DNA of 64,000 nt from Pseudomonas sp. PDM05 (GCF_014851685.1 NZ_JACVAC010000007.1:1-64000), one strand, 5' to 3'. Shown: positions 45,201 through 54,592, counted from the first letter of the stretch. Program-made: numbers and translations. Notes: generated by a model from the letters alone, not told the origin.

Positions 45201-46271
45201 TTACAACAGTGGCGCTACCACGGGTTCTTGCCGAGGCCAGGCATCCAGCACCGCCTTGAACAGCGTCGCCAGGGGAATCGCAAAAAACACTCCCCAGAAT
45301 CCCCACAACCCGCCGAACAACAGCACCGCGCAGATGATCGCCACCGGGTGCAGGTTGACCGCCTCCGAAAACAGCAGCGGCACAAGCACGTTGCCATCCA
45401 GGGTCTGGATGATCCCGTAGACCGCCATCAGGTAGATGAACTGATCACTCCAACCCCACTGGAACAGCGCGATCAGCGTCACCGGCACCGTCACCACCAC
45501 GGCGCCGACATAAGGGACAACCACCGAGACCCCCACCAACAATGCCAGCAGCGCGGCGTAGTTCAGGTCCAGGGCGATAAAGGCGATGTAGGTCACGCCG
45601 CCGCAAATAATGATCTCGATGACCTTGCCACGGATGTAGTTGGCGATCTGTCGGTTCATCTCCTCGGCCACCCGCGTGATCAGCGCCCGCTCGCGCGGCA
45701 GGTAGCCGCGCACCCAGCGGCCGATCATGGCGCGGTCCTTGAGGAAGAAAAACACCAGGATCGGCACCAGCACCAGGTAGATCATGATGTTGACCAACAA
45801 CGGCAAGCTGGACAGGGAAAACGTCAGCGCCCACTGACCGAACTTTCCGATCTCGCCGCGCGCCACTTCGATGGCCTGCAACACCTGCTCGTCCGACACC
45901 AGATGGGGGTAACGCTCCGGCAACAGCAGCAACAACGACTGCCATTTGGCAAGCATGCCCGGCAGCTCGTTGAACAGGGTGATCAGCTGATGCCACAGCA
46001 ACGGCAACACCACCACGATAAACAGCACCAGCAGCCCCATGAACAAGGCAAATACCAACCCCACCGCCACACCGCCCGGCAAGCGCAACCGCTCAAGGGT
46101 TGTGACCAGGCCCTGCATCAGGTAAGCCAGCACCATCCCTGCCAGGACCGGCGCCAGCATGCCACCCAAAGTGAGCACCGCCGTAAAGGCCAGGAACAGC
46201 AGGACGGCCAGCACTACCGCTTCCTCATCGGAGAAGTAGCGCTGAATCCAGTCTCGTAACACTTTGAACAT
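45201..46271 (-). CDS. AI-2E family (PerM-type) transporter
   Basis: A 356-aa membrane protein with about eight hydrophobic segments (VLAVLLFLAFTAVLTLGGML; GVAVGLVFALFMGLLVLFIV; LPLLVNIMIYLVLVPILVFF). It belongs to the AI-2E/PerM/YhhQ family, whose members are permeases or Na+/H+ antiporters; the AI-2 function cannot be assumed. ATG 46271 follows GAGG. It is downstream of a TusA-family gene by 31 bp, and cotranscribed with it. Confidence 0.88.
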   Translation of the reverse strand: MFKVLRDWIQRYFSDEEAVVLAVLLFLAFTAVLTLGGMLAPVLAGMVLAYLMQGLVTTLERLRLPGGVAVGLVFALFMGLLVLFIVVVLPLLWHQLITLFNELPGMLAKWQSLLLLLPERYPHLVSDEQVLQAIEVARGEIGKFGQWALTFSLSSLPLLVNIMIYLVLVPILVFFFLKDRAMIGRWVRGYLPRERALITRVAEEMNRQIANYIRGKVIEIIICGGVTYIAFIALDLNYAALLALLVGVSVVVPYVGAVVVTVPVTLIALFQWGWSDQFIYLMAVYGIIQTLDGNVLVPLLFSEAVNLHPVAIICAVLLFGGLWGFWGVFFAIPLATLFKAVLDAWPRQEPVVAPLL

Positions 46272-46302
46272 CAATAGACCTCAGGTGGTGGGGGCGAACG
46301 GT

Positions 46303-46542
46303 TCAGGCCTTGCGCAACCAGTAACGGTACACACCGGCGGCGTCCTCTTCGTGCAGCAGGGTGTGACCGGCCAGTTTGGCAAACGTCCGGAAATCACGCT
46401 GGGAGCCTGCATCCGTGGCGATTACCTTGAGCACCGCGCCGCTGGCCAATCGATTGAGCTCCAGCTTGGCCTTGAGCAAAGGCAACGGGCAATTGAGGCC
46501 GCTGGCATCGAGTTCGGCATCAAAGGCTACAGCGTCGGTCAT
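46303..46542 (-). CDS. TusA-family sulfurtransferase
   Basis: A 79-aa TusA/SirA-like protein. The conserved Cys is in LDASGLNCPLPLLKAKLELN (Cys-Pro-x-Pro motif), the persulfide carrier site. TusA family members pass sulfur to tRNA thiolation, molybdenum cofactor or other pathways; which one is unclear. GGAGT lies before ATG 46542. It is first in an operon with the PerM-type permease and divergent from the M48 peptidase gene. Confidence 0.9.
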   Translation of the reverse strand: MTDAVAFDAELDASGLNCPLPLLKAKLELNRLASGAVLKVIATDAGSQRDFRTFAKLAGHTLLHEEDAAGVYRYWLRKA

Positions 46543-46637
46543 GGTTTTACTCCGGGCACGGGTTTGAGCTGCTTAGAATATCTGGTCCGAAGCTCAGTGT
46601 CCGGCTACAGTAAGCTCTTTGTCGAAAGGCTCTGTGC

Positions 46638-48071
46638 ATGACTTTTTTGCGCCCCACCCTGCTGACGCTGGCTTGCCTGCTGGCCTCCCCAGGCTTCGCT
46701 GACGACCTGCCGTCACTTGGCGACGCCAGTTCTGCCATTGTCTCGCCACAACAGGAATACCAGCTGGGCCGTGCCTGGCTGGCCTACTTGCGGGGCCAGG
46801 TCTCGCAACTGAATGATCCGCAACTCAAGGATTATGTCGAAACCAGCGTGTACAAACTGGTGGAGACCAGCCAGGTCAATGACCGGCGCCTGGAGTTCAT
46901 CTTGATCAACAGCCCGCAACTCAACGCCTTTGCCGCACCTGGCGGGATCGTCGGGGTCAACGGCGGCCTGTTCCTCAATGCGCAGACCGAGGGGGAATAC
47001 GCCTCGGTACTGGCCCACGAATTGGCTCACCTGTCCCAACGCCACTTCGCACGCGGTGTGGAAGCGCAGCAGCGCATGCAGATCCCGATGATGGCCGCCC
47101 TGCTCGGCGGCATCATTGCCGCTGCCGCAGGTGCAGGTGACGCCGGCATTGCCGCGATTGCCGGCACCCAGGCCGCTGCCATCCAGGAACAGCGCCGCTT
47201 CTCGCGCCAGAACGAGCAAGAAGCCGATCGCATCGGCATCCTCAACCTGGAAAAAGCCGGTTACGACCCGCGCTCCATGCCGACCATGTTCGAACGCCTG
47301 ATGCGCCAATACCGCTTCGACGCCAAGCCACCGGAATTCTTGCTGACGCACCCGGTGACCGAATCGCGGATCGCCGACACCCGCAACCGCGCCGAGCAAG
47401 CCAAATCCGGCGGCAAGGAAGACAGCCTGCGCTATCAACTGATTCGCGCACGGGTGCAGTTGCAATACGAGGACACACCAGGCCTTGCGGCCAAGCGTTT
47501 CCAGGCGCAATTGGACGAGAACCCGAAAAACGATGTGGCGCGTTATGGCTTGGCCATCGCGCAGATCAAAGGCTCCCAGTTCAAGGAAGCGCGGGAGAAC
47601 CTCGCACCGTTGCTGGCCAAGGCGCCCAACGACATCACCTACAACCTGGCTCAAGTCCAACTGGACATCGACAACAACCGCCTGCCGGATGCGCAACAGC
47701 GTACGGATCGGATGCTCACGCAATATCCCGGCAACTATCCGTTGAATCAGGTGCGCGTGGACCTTCTGCTGAAACAGAACCGTACCGCCGATGCAGAGAA
47801 AGCCTTGGACGGTTTGCTCAAGTCCCGCCCCGATGATCCCGATGTCTGGTATCAGGTCGCCGAAACGCGCGGCTTGTCTGGCAACATCATTGGCCTGCAC
47901 CAGGCACGCGCCGAGTACTTTGCGCTGGTGGGCGACTTCCAGCAGGCCATCCAGCAGTTGGACTTCGCCAAGCGCAGGGCGGGCAGCAATTTCCCGTTAT
48001 CGTCACGCATCGATGCACGCCAGCGTGAACTGATCGAACAGGAACGCCTGGTGAAGGGGATGATGAGCTAA
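46638..48071 (+). CDS. bepA: M48-family periplasmic metalloprotease with TPR domain (BepA/YfgC-like)
   Basis: A 477-aa exported protease and chaperone of the outer-membrane assembly pathway. It has a signal peptide (LLTLACLLASPGFA), the zinc motif HELAHLSQRH and the third-ligand region NEQEADRIGI, followed from about residue 250 by TPR repeats. E. coli BepA degrades or helps fold LptD. The gene is monocistronic with a strong terminator. Confidence 0.92.
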   Translation: MTFLRPTLLTLACLLASPGFADDLPSLGDASSAIVSPQQEYQLGRAWLAYLRGQVSQLNDPQLKDYVETSVYKLVETSQVNDRRLEFILINSPQLNAFAAPGGIVGVNGGLFLNAQTEGEYASVLAHELAHLSQRHFARGVEAQQRMQIPMMAALLGGIIAAAAGAGDAGIAAIAGTQAAAIQEQRRFSRQNEQEADRIGILNLEKAGYDPRSMPTMFERLMRQYRFDAKPPEFLLTHPVTESRIADTRNRAEQAKSGGKEDSLRYQLIRARVQLQYEDTPGLAAKRFQAQLDENPKNDVARYGLAIAQIKGSQFKEARENLAPLLAKAPNDITYNLAQVQLDIDNNRLPDAQQRTDRMLTQYPGNYPLNQVRVDLLLKQNRTADAEKALDGLLKSRPDDPDVWYQVAETRGLSGNIIGLHQARAEYFALVGDFQQAIQQLDFAKRRAGSNFPLSSRIDARQRELIEQERLVKGMMS

Positions 48072-48087
48072 CCCACCCATCGCCCAC

Positions 48088-48128
48088 AAAAAAGCCCCGC
48101 CCTCGTCAACCGAGGGCGGGGCTTTTAA
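48088..48128. terminator. Bidirectional terminator between bepA and mucD
   Basis: AAAAAGCCCCGCCCTCG and CGAGGGCGGGGCTTTT form a 16-bp stem with a short loop and A/T tails. It serves both convergent genes. Confidence 0.92.
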
Positions 48129-48141
48129 TTGAGCTAGCGGA

Positions 48142-49578
48142 TTATTCGGCCAGCTTGAAGGTAATGAAGCTGGCACGCCCCTGGCGCAACACACGCATGG
48201 ACACCGAACGATTCTTCGGCAACGCCTTGGCGATGTCGGTGAATTGCTTGGTGGTTTCAATGGCCTGGTTGTTCAGGTGAGTAATGACGTCGCCTGGTTG
48301 CAGGCCGATCAGTGCCGCAGGACCGTCCTGCACTTCCTTGATCACCACGCCGCTCTTGAGGTCGAAGCTTTTCTTCTGCTCGTCGGTCATCTCGACCACA
48401 GCAATACCCAGGCGGTTGCTGCTGCGCTCGGCACCAGGCTTGGCGTTGCCCAGGGCATCGAGGGTGGCGCCCTCTTCGGGGATGGCACCGACGGTCAGTT
48501 CAACGGTCTGGCGCTTGCCTTCACGAATCACTTCCAGCTTGGCCTTGGCGCCGGCCTTGAGCGCGCCGACCAGATGCGGCAGGTCGGCCGACATGACAAT
48601 TGGCTGGCCATTCATGCTCAGAATCACGTCGCCGACTTGCAGGCCACCCTTGGCTGCCGGGCCACCGTCCTGAATCTGCGCGACCAGGGCACCGGCCGGC
48701 TTGTCGAGGCCGAAGGACTCAGCCAGATCCTTGTTCACTTCCTGGATCACCACGCCCAACCAGCCACGGCTGACCTTGCCACCGCTCTTGAGCTGATTGG
48801 AAACGTCCATGGCCACATCGATCGGGATGGCGAACGACACGCCCATGAAACCACCTGAACGGGTGTAGATCTGCGAGTTGATCCCCACCACTTCGCCGGC
48901 CAGGTTGAACAGCGGACCACCGGAGTTGCCCGGGTTGATCGGCACGTCGGTCTGGATGAACGGCACGTAGTTCTCGTTCGGCAGGCTGCGCCCAATGGCG
49001 CTGACAATGCCTTGGGTCACGGTGTGGTCAAAGCCGAACGGCGAACCGATGGCGACAACCCACTGCCCGGCTTTCAAGTCCTGGGATTTACCCAGCTTGA
49101 GAACCGGCAGGTCCTTGCCATCGATCTTCAGCAAGGCCACGTCGGAACGCGGGTCAGTACCCACCAGCTTGGCTTTCAGCTCACTGCGATCCGCCAGGCG
49201 CACGAGAATCTCGTCAGCATCGGCAATCACGTGGTTGTTGGTGAGGATGTAACCATCCGGCGAGATGATGAAGCCCGAGCCCAGGGACTGCGCCTCACGC
49301 TGGCCACCGCCACCGCGGGGCGAACGCTGTTGCGGCATGCCGCGCTCGAAGAACTCGCGCAGCATCGGCGGCAGGCCTTCCAGGTCCGGCATCTGCTGAT
49401 TGGAAACTTTGCGGTCCGGCAGTTTCTGCGTGGTACTGATGTTCACCACCGCAGGCGAGGCCTGCTCAACCAGTTGGGTGAAGTCAGGCAACTCGGCCGC
49501 TTGCGCAGGCAAGGCCTGACCCAGCACCAATACCGTGGCGACTATGGATAGATAAGACTTCAAACGTGGTATCGACAT
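48142..49578 (-). CDS. mucD: DegP-like periplasmic serine endoprotease MucD
   Basis: A 478-aa HtrA-family protease with a signal peptide (SIVATVLVLGQALPAQA). The chymotrypsin-like domain has the catalytic triad His in NNHVIADADEIL, Asp in DPRSDVALLKID and Ser in NPGNSGGPLFNLAG. Two PDZ domains follow (about residues 265-355 and 375-470). It quality-controls envelope proteins and restrains AlgU signalling. It closes the algU-mucA-mucB-mucD operon. Confidence 0.95.
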   Translation of the reverse strand: MSIPRLKSYLSIVATVLVLGQALPAQAAELPDFTQLVEQASPAVVNISTTQKLPDRKVSNQQMPDLEGLPPMLREFFERGMPQQRSPRGGGGQREAQSLGSGFIISPDGYILTNNHVIADADEILVRLADRSELKAKLVGTDPRSDVALLKIDGKDLPVLKLGKSQDLKAGQWVVAIGSPFGFDHTVTQGIVSAIGRSLPNENYVPFIQTDVPINPGNSGGPLFNLAGEVVGINSQIYTRSGGFMGVSFAIPIDVAMDVSNQLKSGGKVSRGWLGVVIQEVNKDLAESFGLDKPAGALVAQIQDGGPAAKGGLQVGDVILSMNGQPIVMSADLPHLVGALKAGAKAKLEVIREGKRQTVELTVGAIPEEGATLDALGNAKPGAERSSNRLGIAVVEMTDEQKKSFDLKSGVVIKEVQDGPAALIGLQPGDVITHLNNQAIETTKQFTDIAKALPKNRSVSMRVLRQGRASFITFKLAE

Positions 49579-49813
49579 ACAGCTCCCGTTACGACGAGCA
49601 GGGTTGAGCGACAGGGTTCAAGAAACGCCGAAAACTGCGACCGACATTTTTGTTCCGCGAACAAAGCAAGGCCAGAGCCGACAAGCCCTGACCTATAAAA
49701 AACATGGGGGATTTTTGCAAGTGAAAATGCTGATCCATTCATTTCATGCTCTCGGCAACCGACCCGGCATGGGCTTAACATTGAAAGCTCAGGATGAACA
49801 TAGGATTAACAAC

Positions 49814-50776
49814 TCACGGCTGGGCGGCGGTCTTTTTTTCGCCGCGCACCGACAGTGCGATGCGTTCAGCAGTACCGATCGGAATTTCGCCGACAACCGT
49901 CACCATCATCTCGCCGTCCACCGTGTTCAGGCGCCGCGAGACGGCGACTGTAGGCCCCAATTGGGTGCGGGTTTCAGTGACGCTTGCATCGTTGATCGGC
50001 TCAAGAAATACCGAGAAGCGCGCCAGCCCGTCTTCATACATCAGGCTATCGACCGTTGCTTTCGTCTGGGTATCGGTGCGCGCTGCACTATTGGTCAGTT
50101 GAAACCCCGGCGGCAACCATTCCATATGCCAGTTCTCGGTTGTCGGGACTTGCGGCGCGCTAGCGCCAGCTGCGGCGATAGGCGTGCATTCGCTGCTGGG
50201 TTGCAAATCGCGATCACCCGGCACGGTCGACGTATTTAAACGCGTGAACTGAAAACGCTCCAGCAACTGCCCCTGGTCATTGAGCAGCAGGGACTTGAGT
50301 GGCAAGGCGGTATCACGGTCCAGGTGCAGCTCGAAGCCGTAACGATATTGGTCACGGGGCGTGATCGAGACGATCACTGCATTACGACCGGCCACGCGGG
50401 ACTTGCCGATGACGGCCAGTTCATAGAATTCATTGAGTTTTTGCGGATCAAGCGCACGTGACGGTGCATCACGCGAATTGCCAAGGCCTGCGACAAGGGT
50501 GCCGCTGACACACTGAGTACGGCCGTCCAACCGCACGACTTCCTGGGCAGAGCCATCGAGCTGCAAGAGCCGCTCACGGACCTGACCATCCTGGACACGA
50601 TGCCAGATGTCATGGGTGGAAAAACTGCCGTTACGCTCGTAGACGAACGTACCTTGAAAGCTTTGCTGCTGCTCTGCACGCCCAAGTCGAGTCAGCCAGT
50701 CTTGGGCTTCGTCGGCGTGGGCGGGGAGTGCAAACCAACTGCTGAGCAAAAGCGTAAGGAGCGGTATGGCGCGCAT
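49814..50776 (-). CDS. mucB: Sigma factor regulatory protein MucB (RseB family)
   Basis: A 320-aa periplasmic protein with signal peptide (LTLLLSSWFALPAHA) that binds the MucA periplasmic domain and protects it from cleavage, thus keeping AlgU inactive. The N-terminal lipid-binding-like domain (GTFVYERNGSFSTHD) and the C-terminal domain are complete. It follows mucA by 15 bp, with AAGGAG before the ATG. Confidence 0.95.
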   Translation of the reverse strand: MRAIPLLTLLLSSWFALPAHADEAQDWLTRLGRAEQQQSFQGTFVYERNGSFSTHDIWHRVQDGQVRERLLQLDGSAQEVVRLDGRTQCVSGTLVAGLGNSRDAPSRALDPQKLNEFYELAVIGKSRVAGRNAVIVSITPRDQYRYGFELHLDRDTALPLKSLLLNDQGQLLERFQFTRLNTSTVPGDRDLQPSSECTPIAAAGASAPQVPTTENWHMEWLPPGFQLTNSAARTDTQTKATVDSLMYEDGLARFSVFLEPINDASVTETRTQLGPTVAVSRRLNTVDGEMMVTVVGEIPIGTAERIALSVRGEKKTAAQP

Positions 50777-50791
50777 AGAGCTCCTTACGAA

Positions 50792-51379
50792 TCAGCGGTT
50801 TTCCAGGCTTGCGGCGCGAGCATAAGGCAGCGCGCTTTCAGTGCCTTTCAGAGCCGATTCCTGTGCGTGTTGGCGCAGGTAGCCTGGAAGACGCTGGTCC
50901 TGCCAGCCGGATTGGCCTTGCAGTACACCGTTGGCCATCGGGCCGGTGGTGTCAGAGCTTTCCTTGTAGCCGGCCAATACCGCTGGGCCTTTGACTTGCG
51001 GACCGGCCATGACCGGCTGCTGGGTCTGCTGAGCCAGTTCGGCACCGGCGATTTCGTCCTGGTTGTACAGGCGAACACCCGCCAGCACTGCAACAGTCAC
51101 CGAGGCAGCGACTGCCAGGCGACCCAGGCTACGCCATGGACCACGTGCAGCTTTTGCCGGAACGGCTTCATCAGCCAGAGCGGCAGAAACGGCCGCAGCA
51201 ATATCCAGACGAGGGATTAGAAGATCCTTGTGCATCACCGCCCGAGCGACTTGGTAACGAGACCAGGTATCACGGGTTTCGGCGTCATCAAATGCGTTGA
51301 GCACTCGACGAAGTTCCAGTTCATCCGCTTCGTTATCCATCACTGCGGACAGCGATTCCTGCAGGGCATCACGACTCAT
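50792..51379 (-). CDS. mucA: Anti-sigma factor MucA (RseA family)
   Basis: A 195-aa inner-membrane anti-sigma factor holding AlgU. Residues 1-75 form the sigma-binding RseA_N domain (SLSAVMDNEADELELRRVL). One transmembrane helix follows (LGRLAVAASVTVAVLAGVRL), and then the MucB-binding periplasmic tail. The frame is full length, so no mucoid-type truncation is visible. Confidence 0.95.
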   Translation of the reverse strand: MSRDALQESLSAVMDNEADELELRRVLNAFDDAETRDTWSRYQVARAVMHKDLLIPRLDIAAAVSAALADEAVPAKAARGPWRSLGRLAVAASVTVAVLAGVRLYNQDEIAGAELAQQTQQPVMAGPQVKGPAVLAGYKESSDTTGPMANGVLQGQSGWQDQRLPGYLRQHAQESALKGTESALPYARAASLENR

Positions 51380-51411
51380 GGCGGTTCCTCTCTTGGCTGT
51401 CGCCGCTGTCT

Positions 51412-51993
51412 TTAGTTCTCTTGCAACAACGGTTGCAAGGCTTTATCGATGGCTTCCCGGGCCCGGAAAATCCGTGACCTTACAGTCCCCACCGGACACT
51501 GCATGACGCTCGCAATGTCTTCGTAACTCAGACCATCGAATTCACGTAAAGTTAACGCCGTACGCAAATCTTCTGGCAGTTGCTGAATGGTGCGATGAAC
51601 GGTGCCTTCGATCTCGTCGCGCAGCAATGCACGCTCCGGCGACTCGAGATCTTTGAGGCCGTGATCACCATCGTAAAATTCAGCATCTTCTGAACTAACA
51701 TCACTATCCGGTGGGCGGCGTCCGCGAGAGACCAGATAGTTCTTCGCCGTGTTGATGGCGATGCGGTACAGCCACGTGTAAAACGCACTGTCACCGCGGA
51801 AATTGCCTAGTGCACGGTACGCCTTGATAAAGGCTTCCTGTGCAACGTCCTGCGCTTCATGGGTGTCGTGCACAAACCGCACGATCAACCCGAGAATTTT
51901 GTGCTGGTATTTCAGCACTAGCAGATCAAAAGCTCGCTTGTCGCCGCGTTGAACGCGCTCGACCAGCTGCTGATCCTCTTCCTGGGTTAGCAT
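51412..51993 (-). CDS. algU: RNA polymerase sigma factor AlgU (RpoE/sigma-22)
   Basis: A 193-aa extracytoplasmic-function sigma factor that drives envelope-stress and alginate genes. Region 2 (RFVHDTHEAQDVAQEAFIKA) and region 4 (LREFDGLSYEDIASVMQCPV) are clear. ATG 51993 has GAGGAG upstream. The upstream region carries two candidate AlgU-type promoters, consistent with autoregulation. Confidence 0.97.
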   Translation of the reverse strand: MLTQEEDQQLVERVQRGDKRAFDLLVLKYQHKILGLIVRFVHDTHEAQDVAQEAFIKAYRALGNFRGDSAFYTWLYRIAINTAKNYLVSRGRRPPDSDVSSEDAEFYDGDHGLKDLESPERALLRDEIEGTVHRTIQQLPEDLRTALTLREFDGLSYEDIASVMQCPVGTVRSRIFRAREAIDKALQPLLQEN

Positions 51994-52052
51994 GAACACT
52001 CCTCGTTGTACTTGAAGGAGGCTTGCATAACTAAACGATCAGGCTTGCAAAC

Positions 52053-52079
52053 ATAGACTCGGTCTTTTCGCAAAAGTTC
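52053..52079 (-). promoter_or_regulatory. Candidate AlgU-dependent promoter, proximal
   Basis: On the minus strand, GAACTT (52079-52074), a 16-base spacer and TCTAT (52057-52053) match the GAACTT-N16/17-TCTGA consensus well. Transcription would start about 53 bases before the algU ATG. Confidence 0.7.
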
Positions 52080-52244
52080 TCCCCCTTCAAGCAAGTTTCC
52101 GGCACGCACTGATTTGGCACACACGAAAAACGCAGCACGGGCAACGCCGGCTGCGCGAATAATCTTGTCGCCGGTTTTCTGACGCGTCCAATGCTCCCGA
52201 CGGGCCAATAAACTCAACGTTTTCCCAGCTTTCGGGCAACCTGC

Positions 52245-52273
52245 TATTGAGTCGAGGCTTATGCAAAAAGTTC
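52245..52273 (-). promoter_or_regulatory. Candidate AlgU-dependent promoter, distal
   Basis: On the minus strand, GAACTT (52273-52268), a 17-base spacer and TCAATA (52250-52245) resemble the AlgU consensus. Multiple upstream promoters of algU, including autoregulated ones, are known in Pseudomonas. Confidence 0.55.
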
Positions 52274-52456
52274 CCGCTTCAATAACCAGCTGATTTTACC
52301 CGAGCCGTGCACCGTAATCTCACATTGCCACGAATGCCCGGCTATTGTGCCGCTCCCCCCCTCTATATACTAGTAGCCCGTGTGCCCCTTTGATTCGCCG
52401 ATCCAGGCGTCCTGTCTGCGCCTGCCCTTTGGATCGCTTTTTGCGGAATCCTTCTA

Positions 52457-54061
52457 ATGAGCCAACAGTTTCAACACGATGTCCTGGTGATCGGTAGCGG
52501 CGCGGCCGGCTTGAGTCTGGCGCTGACCCTCCCCAGCCATCTGCGCATTGCGGTCCTGAGCAAGGGCGACCTGGCCAACGGCTCGACATTCTGGGCCCAG
52601 GGCGGCGTCGCTGCCGTGCTGGATGACACCGACACCGTGCAATCCCACGTCGAAGACACCCTCAACGCCGGCGGCGGCCTGTGTCATGAAGACGCGGTGC
52701 GCTTCACCGTGGAGCACAGCCGCGAGGCGATCCAATGGCTGATCGACCAGGGCGTGCCGTTCACCCGCGATGAACACGCGGGCAGCGATGACGGCGGTTT
52801 CGAATTCCACCTGACCCGTGAAGGCGGCCACAGCCACCGTCGCATCATCCACGCCGCCGACGCCACCGGCGCCGCGATCTTCAAGACCCTGCTCGACCAA
52901 GCCCGCCAACGCCCCAACATCGAATTGCTGGAGCAACGCGTCGCCGTCGACCTGATCACCGAAAAACGCCTGGGCCTGGAAGGCGATCGCTGCCTCGGCG
53001 CCTATGTGCTCAACCGTGGCAGCGGCGAAGTCGACACCTACGGTGCGCGCTTCACCATTCTCGCTTCGGGCGGCGCGGCCAAGGTCTACCTCTACACCAG
53101 TAACCCTGACGGTGCCTGCGGCGACGGCATCGCCATGGCCTGGCGTTCGGGCTGTCGGGTGGCGAACCTGGAATTCAACCAGTTCCACCCCACCTGCCTG
53201 TACCACCCGCAGGCCAAGAGTTTCCTGATCACCGAAGCCCTGCGCGGCGAAGGCGCACACCTGAAACTGCCGAACGGCGAACGCTTCATGCAACGCTTCG
53301 ACCCGCGCGCCGAACTGGCCCCACGGGACATCGTCGCCCGCGCCATCGACCATGAAATGAAGCGCCTGGGTATCGACTGCGTGTACCTGGACATCAGCCA
53401 CAAACCCGAAGCCTTCATCAAGACCCACTTCCCCACCGTCTACGAACGCTGCCTGGCCTTCAACATCGACATCACCAAAGGCCCGATCCCGGTCGTCCCG
53501 GCCGCGCACTACACCTGCGGCGGCGTAATGGTCGACCAAAATGGCCGCACCGACGTGCCCGGCCTGTATGCGATTGGCGAAACCAGCTTCACCGGCCTGC
53601 ACGGCGCCAATCGCATGGCCAGCAACTCGCTGCTCGAATGCTTCGTCTACGCCCGCTCGGCGGCGGCGGACATCCTCGAACAACTGCCACGCATCCCCGT
53701 GCCGGATGCCCTGCCCCGCTGGGACGCAAGCCAGGTCACCGATTCGGACGAAGACGTGATCATCGCCCACAACTGGGACGAGCTGCGGCGCTTCATGTGG
53801 GACTACGTGGGGATCGTGCGTACCAACAAGCGCCTGCAACGCGCGCAGCACCGGGTCCGGCTGTTGCTGGATGAGATCGACGAGTTCTACAGCAACTACC
53901 GAGTAAGCAGAGACCTGATTGAATTGAGGAACCTTGCTCAAGTAGCGGAACTGATGATCAGGTCTGCCATGGAACGTAAGGAATCTCGGGGTCTGCACTA
54001 CACGCTGGACTATCCAGGGATGCTGCCAGAGGCGAAGGATACGATCCTTACACCGACCTGA
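52457..54061 (+). CDS. nadB: L-aspartate oxidase; last 53 codons supplied by the integrated element
   Basis: A 534-aa FAD enzyme that oxidises L-aspartate to iminoaspartate for NAD synthesis. FAD motif [15 protein letters not shown], the [15 protein letters not shown] and [13 protein letters not shown] segments are present. The frame crosses the attL core: from codon 482 on the DNA belongs to the element, keeping 49 of 53 residues of the native tail but with 25 changed codons (AGA, AGG, CTT, GTA instead of host-preferred ones). The native last four residues (TYGD) are lost. The enzyme is probably functional. Confidence 0.93.
   Translation: MSQQFQHDVLVIGSGAAGLSLALTLPSHLRIAVLSKGDLANGSTFWAQGGVAAVLDDTDTVQSHVEDTLNAGGGLCHEDAVRFTVEHSREAIQWLIDQGVPFTRDEHAGSDDGGFEFHLTREGGHSHRRIIHAADATGAAIFKTLLDQARQRPNIELLEQRVAVDLITEKRLGLEGDRCLGAYVLNRGSGEVDTYGARFTILASGGAAKVYLYTSNPDGACGDGIAMAWRSGCRVANLEFNQFHPTCLYHPQAKSFLITEALRGEGAHLKLPNGERFMQRFDPRAELAPRDIVARAIDHEMKRLGIDCVYLDISHKPEAFIKTHFPTVYERCLAFNIDITKGPIPVVPAAHYTCGGVMVDQNGRTDVPGLYAIGETSFTGLHGANRMASNSLLECFVYARSAAADILEQLPRIPVPDALPRWDASQVTDSDEDVIIAHNWDELRRFMWDYVGIVRTNKRLQRAQHRVRLLLDEIDEFYSNYRVSRDLIELRNLAQVAELMIRSAMERKESRGLHYTLDYPGMLPEAKDTILTPT
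53881..53899. repeat. attL core (19 bp) in nadB
   Basis: CGAGTTCTACAGCAACTAC, identical to 60458-60476. It covers nadB codons for Glu-Phe-Tyr-Ser-Asn-Tyr (476-481). Left of it the sequence is host nadB; right of it the codon use changes abruptly. Confidence 0.9.
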
Positions 54062-54095
54062 TGAGGCACGTTAGGAGACCTTAGCGTAGCACCAT

Positions 54096-54149
54096 AGGAC
54101 CCCGTTTTGTAACAGCTTTGGCGCACATTTGTCCCAACGCTGGGGTCCT
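54096..54149. repeat. Inverted repeat near attL
   Basis: AGGACCCC (54096-54103) and GGGGTCCT (54142-54149) enclose a 38-base loop, downstream of the last element gene. It could be a terminator or a recognition site; there is no T run. The rest of 54062-54265 has no gene I can support. Confidence 0.4.
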
Positions 54150-54265
54150 TATCGCCTGCCCGCAAGGGTCCCTATCGTGCGCCTGAGCGAGCGTGCGGGG
54201 GCCTACGGGGGTAAGCGCGCAGGTTAGTAGTTACAGGTGGTCACTCAGAAATTTCTGTCAGATCC

Positions 54266-54430
54266 TTAAAGGGCTCCCGACACGTCCGCTATAACCTCTC
54301 CGACCAGCCCAGCGATTAGCTCGCCATGAGCGCAGCCATAAAGAACCGCTACGGTGCCGACCAGCTTCCATGTGGCTTTCGACACGACGATAGCCTTTAG
54401 GACGGCCAACCATTGTTTCTTGGCGGCCAT
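54266..54430 (-). CDS. Small membrane-like protein of the element (54 aa)
   Basis: The minus strand encodes MAAKKQWLAVLKAIVVSKAT, then WKLVGTVAVLYGCAHGELIA and a stop at 54268-54266. One hydrophobic segment lies in residues about 24-50 behind a basic N-terminus, compatible with a small membrane protein, perhaps holin-like; this is only a guess. AGGAG lies six bases upstream of the ATG (leader TAGGAGACCGCT), a leader shared with two other element genes. It is the last gene of the minus-strand group. Confidence 0.65.
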   Translation of the reverse strand: MAAKKQWLAVLKAIVVSKATWKLVGTVAVLYGCAHGELIAGLVGEVIADVSGAL

Positions 54431-54557
54431 AGCGGTCTCCTACGTGAAGTCTGATAAAGAACGTGGGTCATTGCCCTGCACATTTTGCATAGCAACGCAT
54501 TTCACATGGGCTCACCTGAAGGTCCATCAGTTTAGATAGGCACTCAGGCCAGCCCAC

Positions 54558-54576
54558 GAGGCCCGTTACGGACCTC
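54558..54576. terminator. Hairpin after the 347-aa gene
   Basis: GAGGCCCGTTACGGACCTC folds into an eight-bp stem (one G-T pair) with a three-base loop, 17 bases downstream of the stop codon of the 347-aa gene. No T tail; possibly a weak terminator or processing site. Confidence 0.4.
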
Positions 54577-54592
54577 ATGGATACAGCGGGTG

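Larger units (their letters stand above)
52000..52456. other. Divergent algU-nadB intergenic region
   Basis: The 457-bp region holds two AlgU-type promoters for the minus strand and presumably the nadB promoter; TATACT at 52366-52371 may be its -10 box, but no good -35 matches. I see no RNA gene or coding frame of interest. Confidence 0.5.

Noticed and set aside
51412..51993. Extended AlgU start (GTG 51999)
   Set aside because: ATG 51993 gives the standard 193-aa AlgU, with the GAGGAG at a suitable distance.
52454..53998. Antisense frame of 514 aa over nadB
   Set aside because: Shadow of nadB. It even crosses the attL junction, so it cannot be an evolved single gene.
54354..54539. Plus-strand 61-aa frame in the element
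   Set aside because: It is antisense to the 54-aa gene, which has a strong ribosome-binding site in the element's common style.
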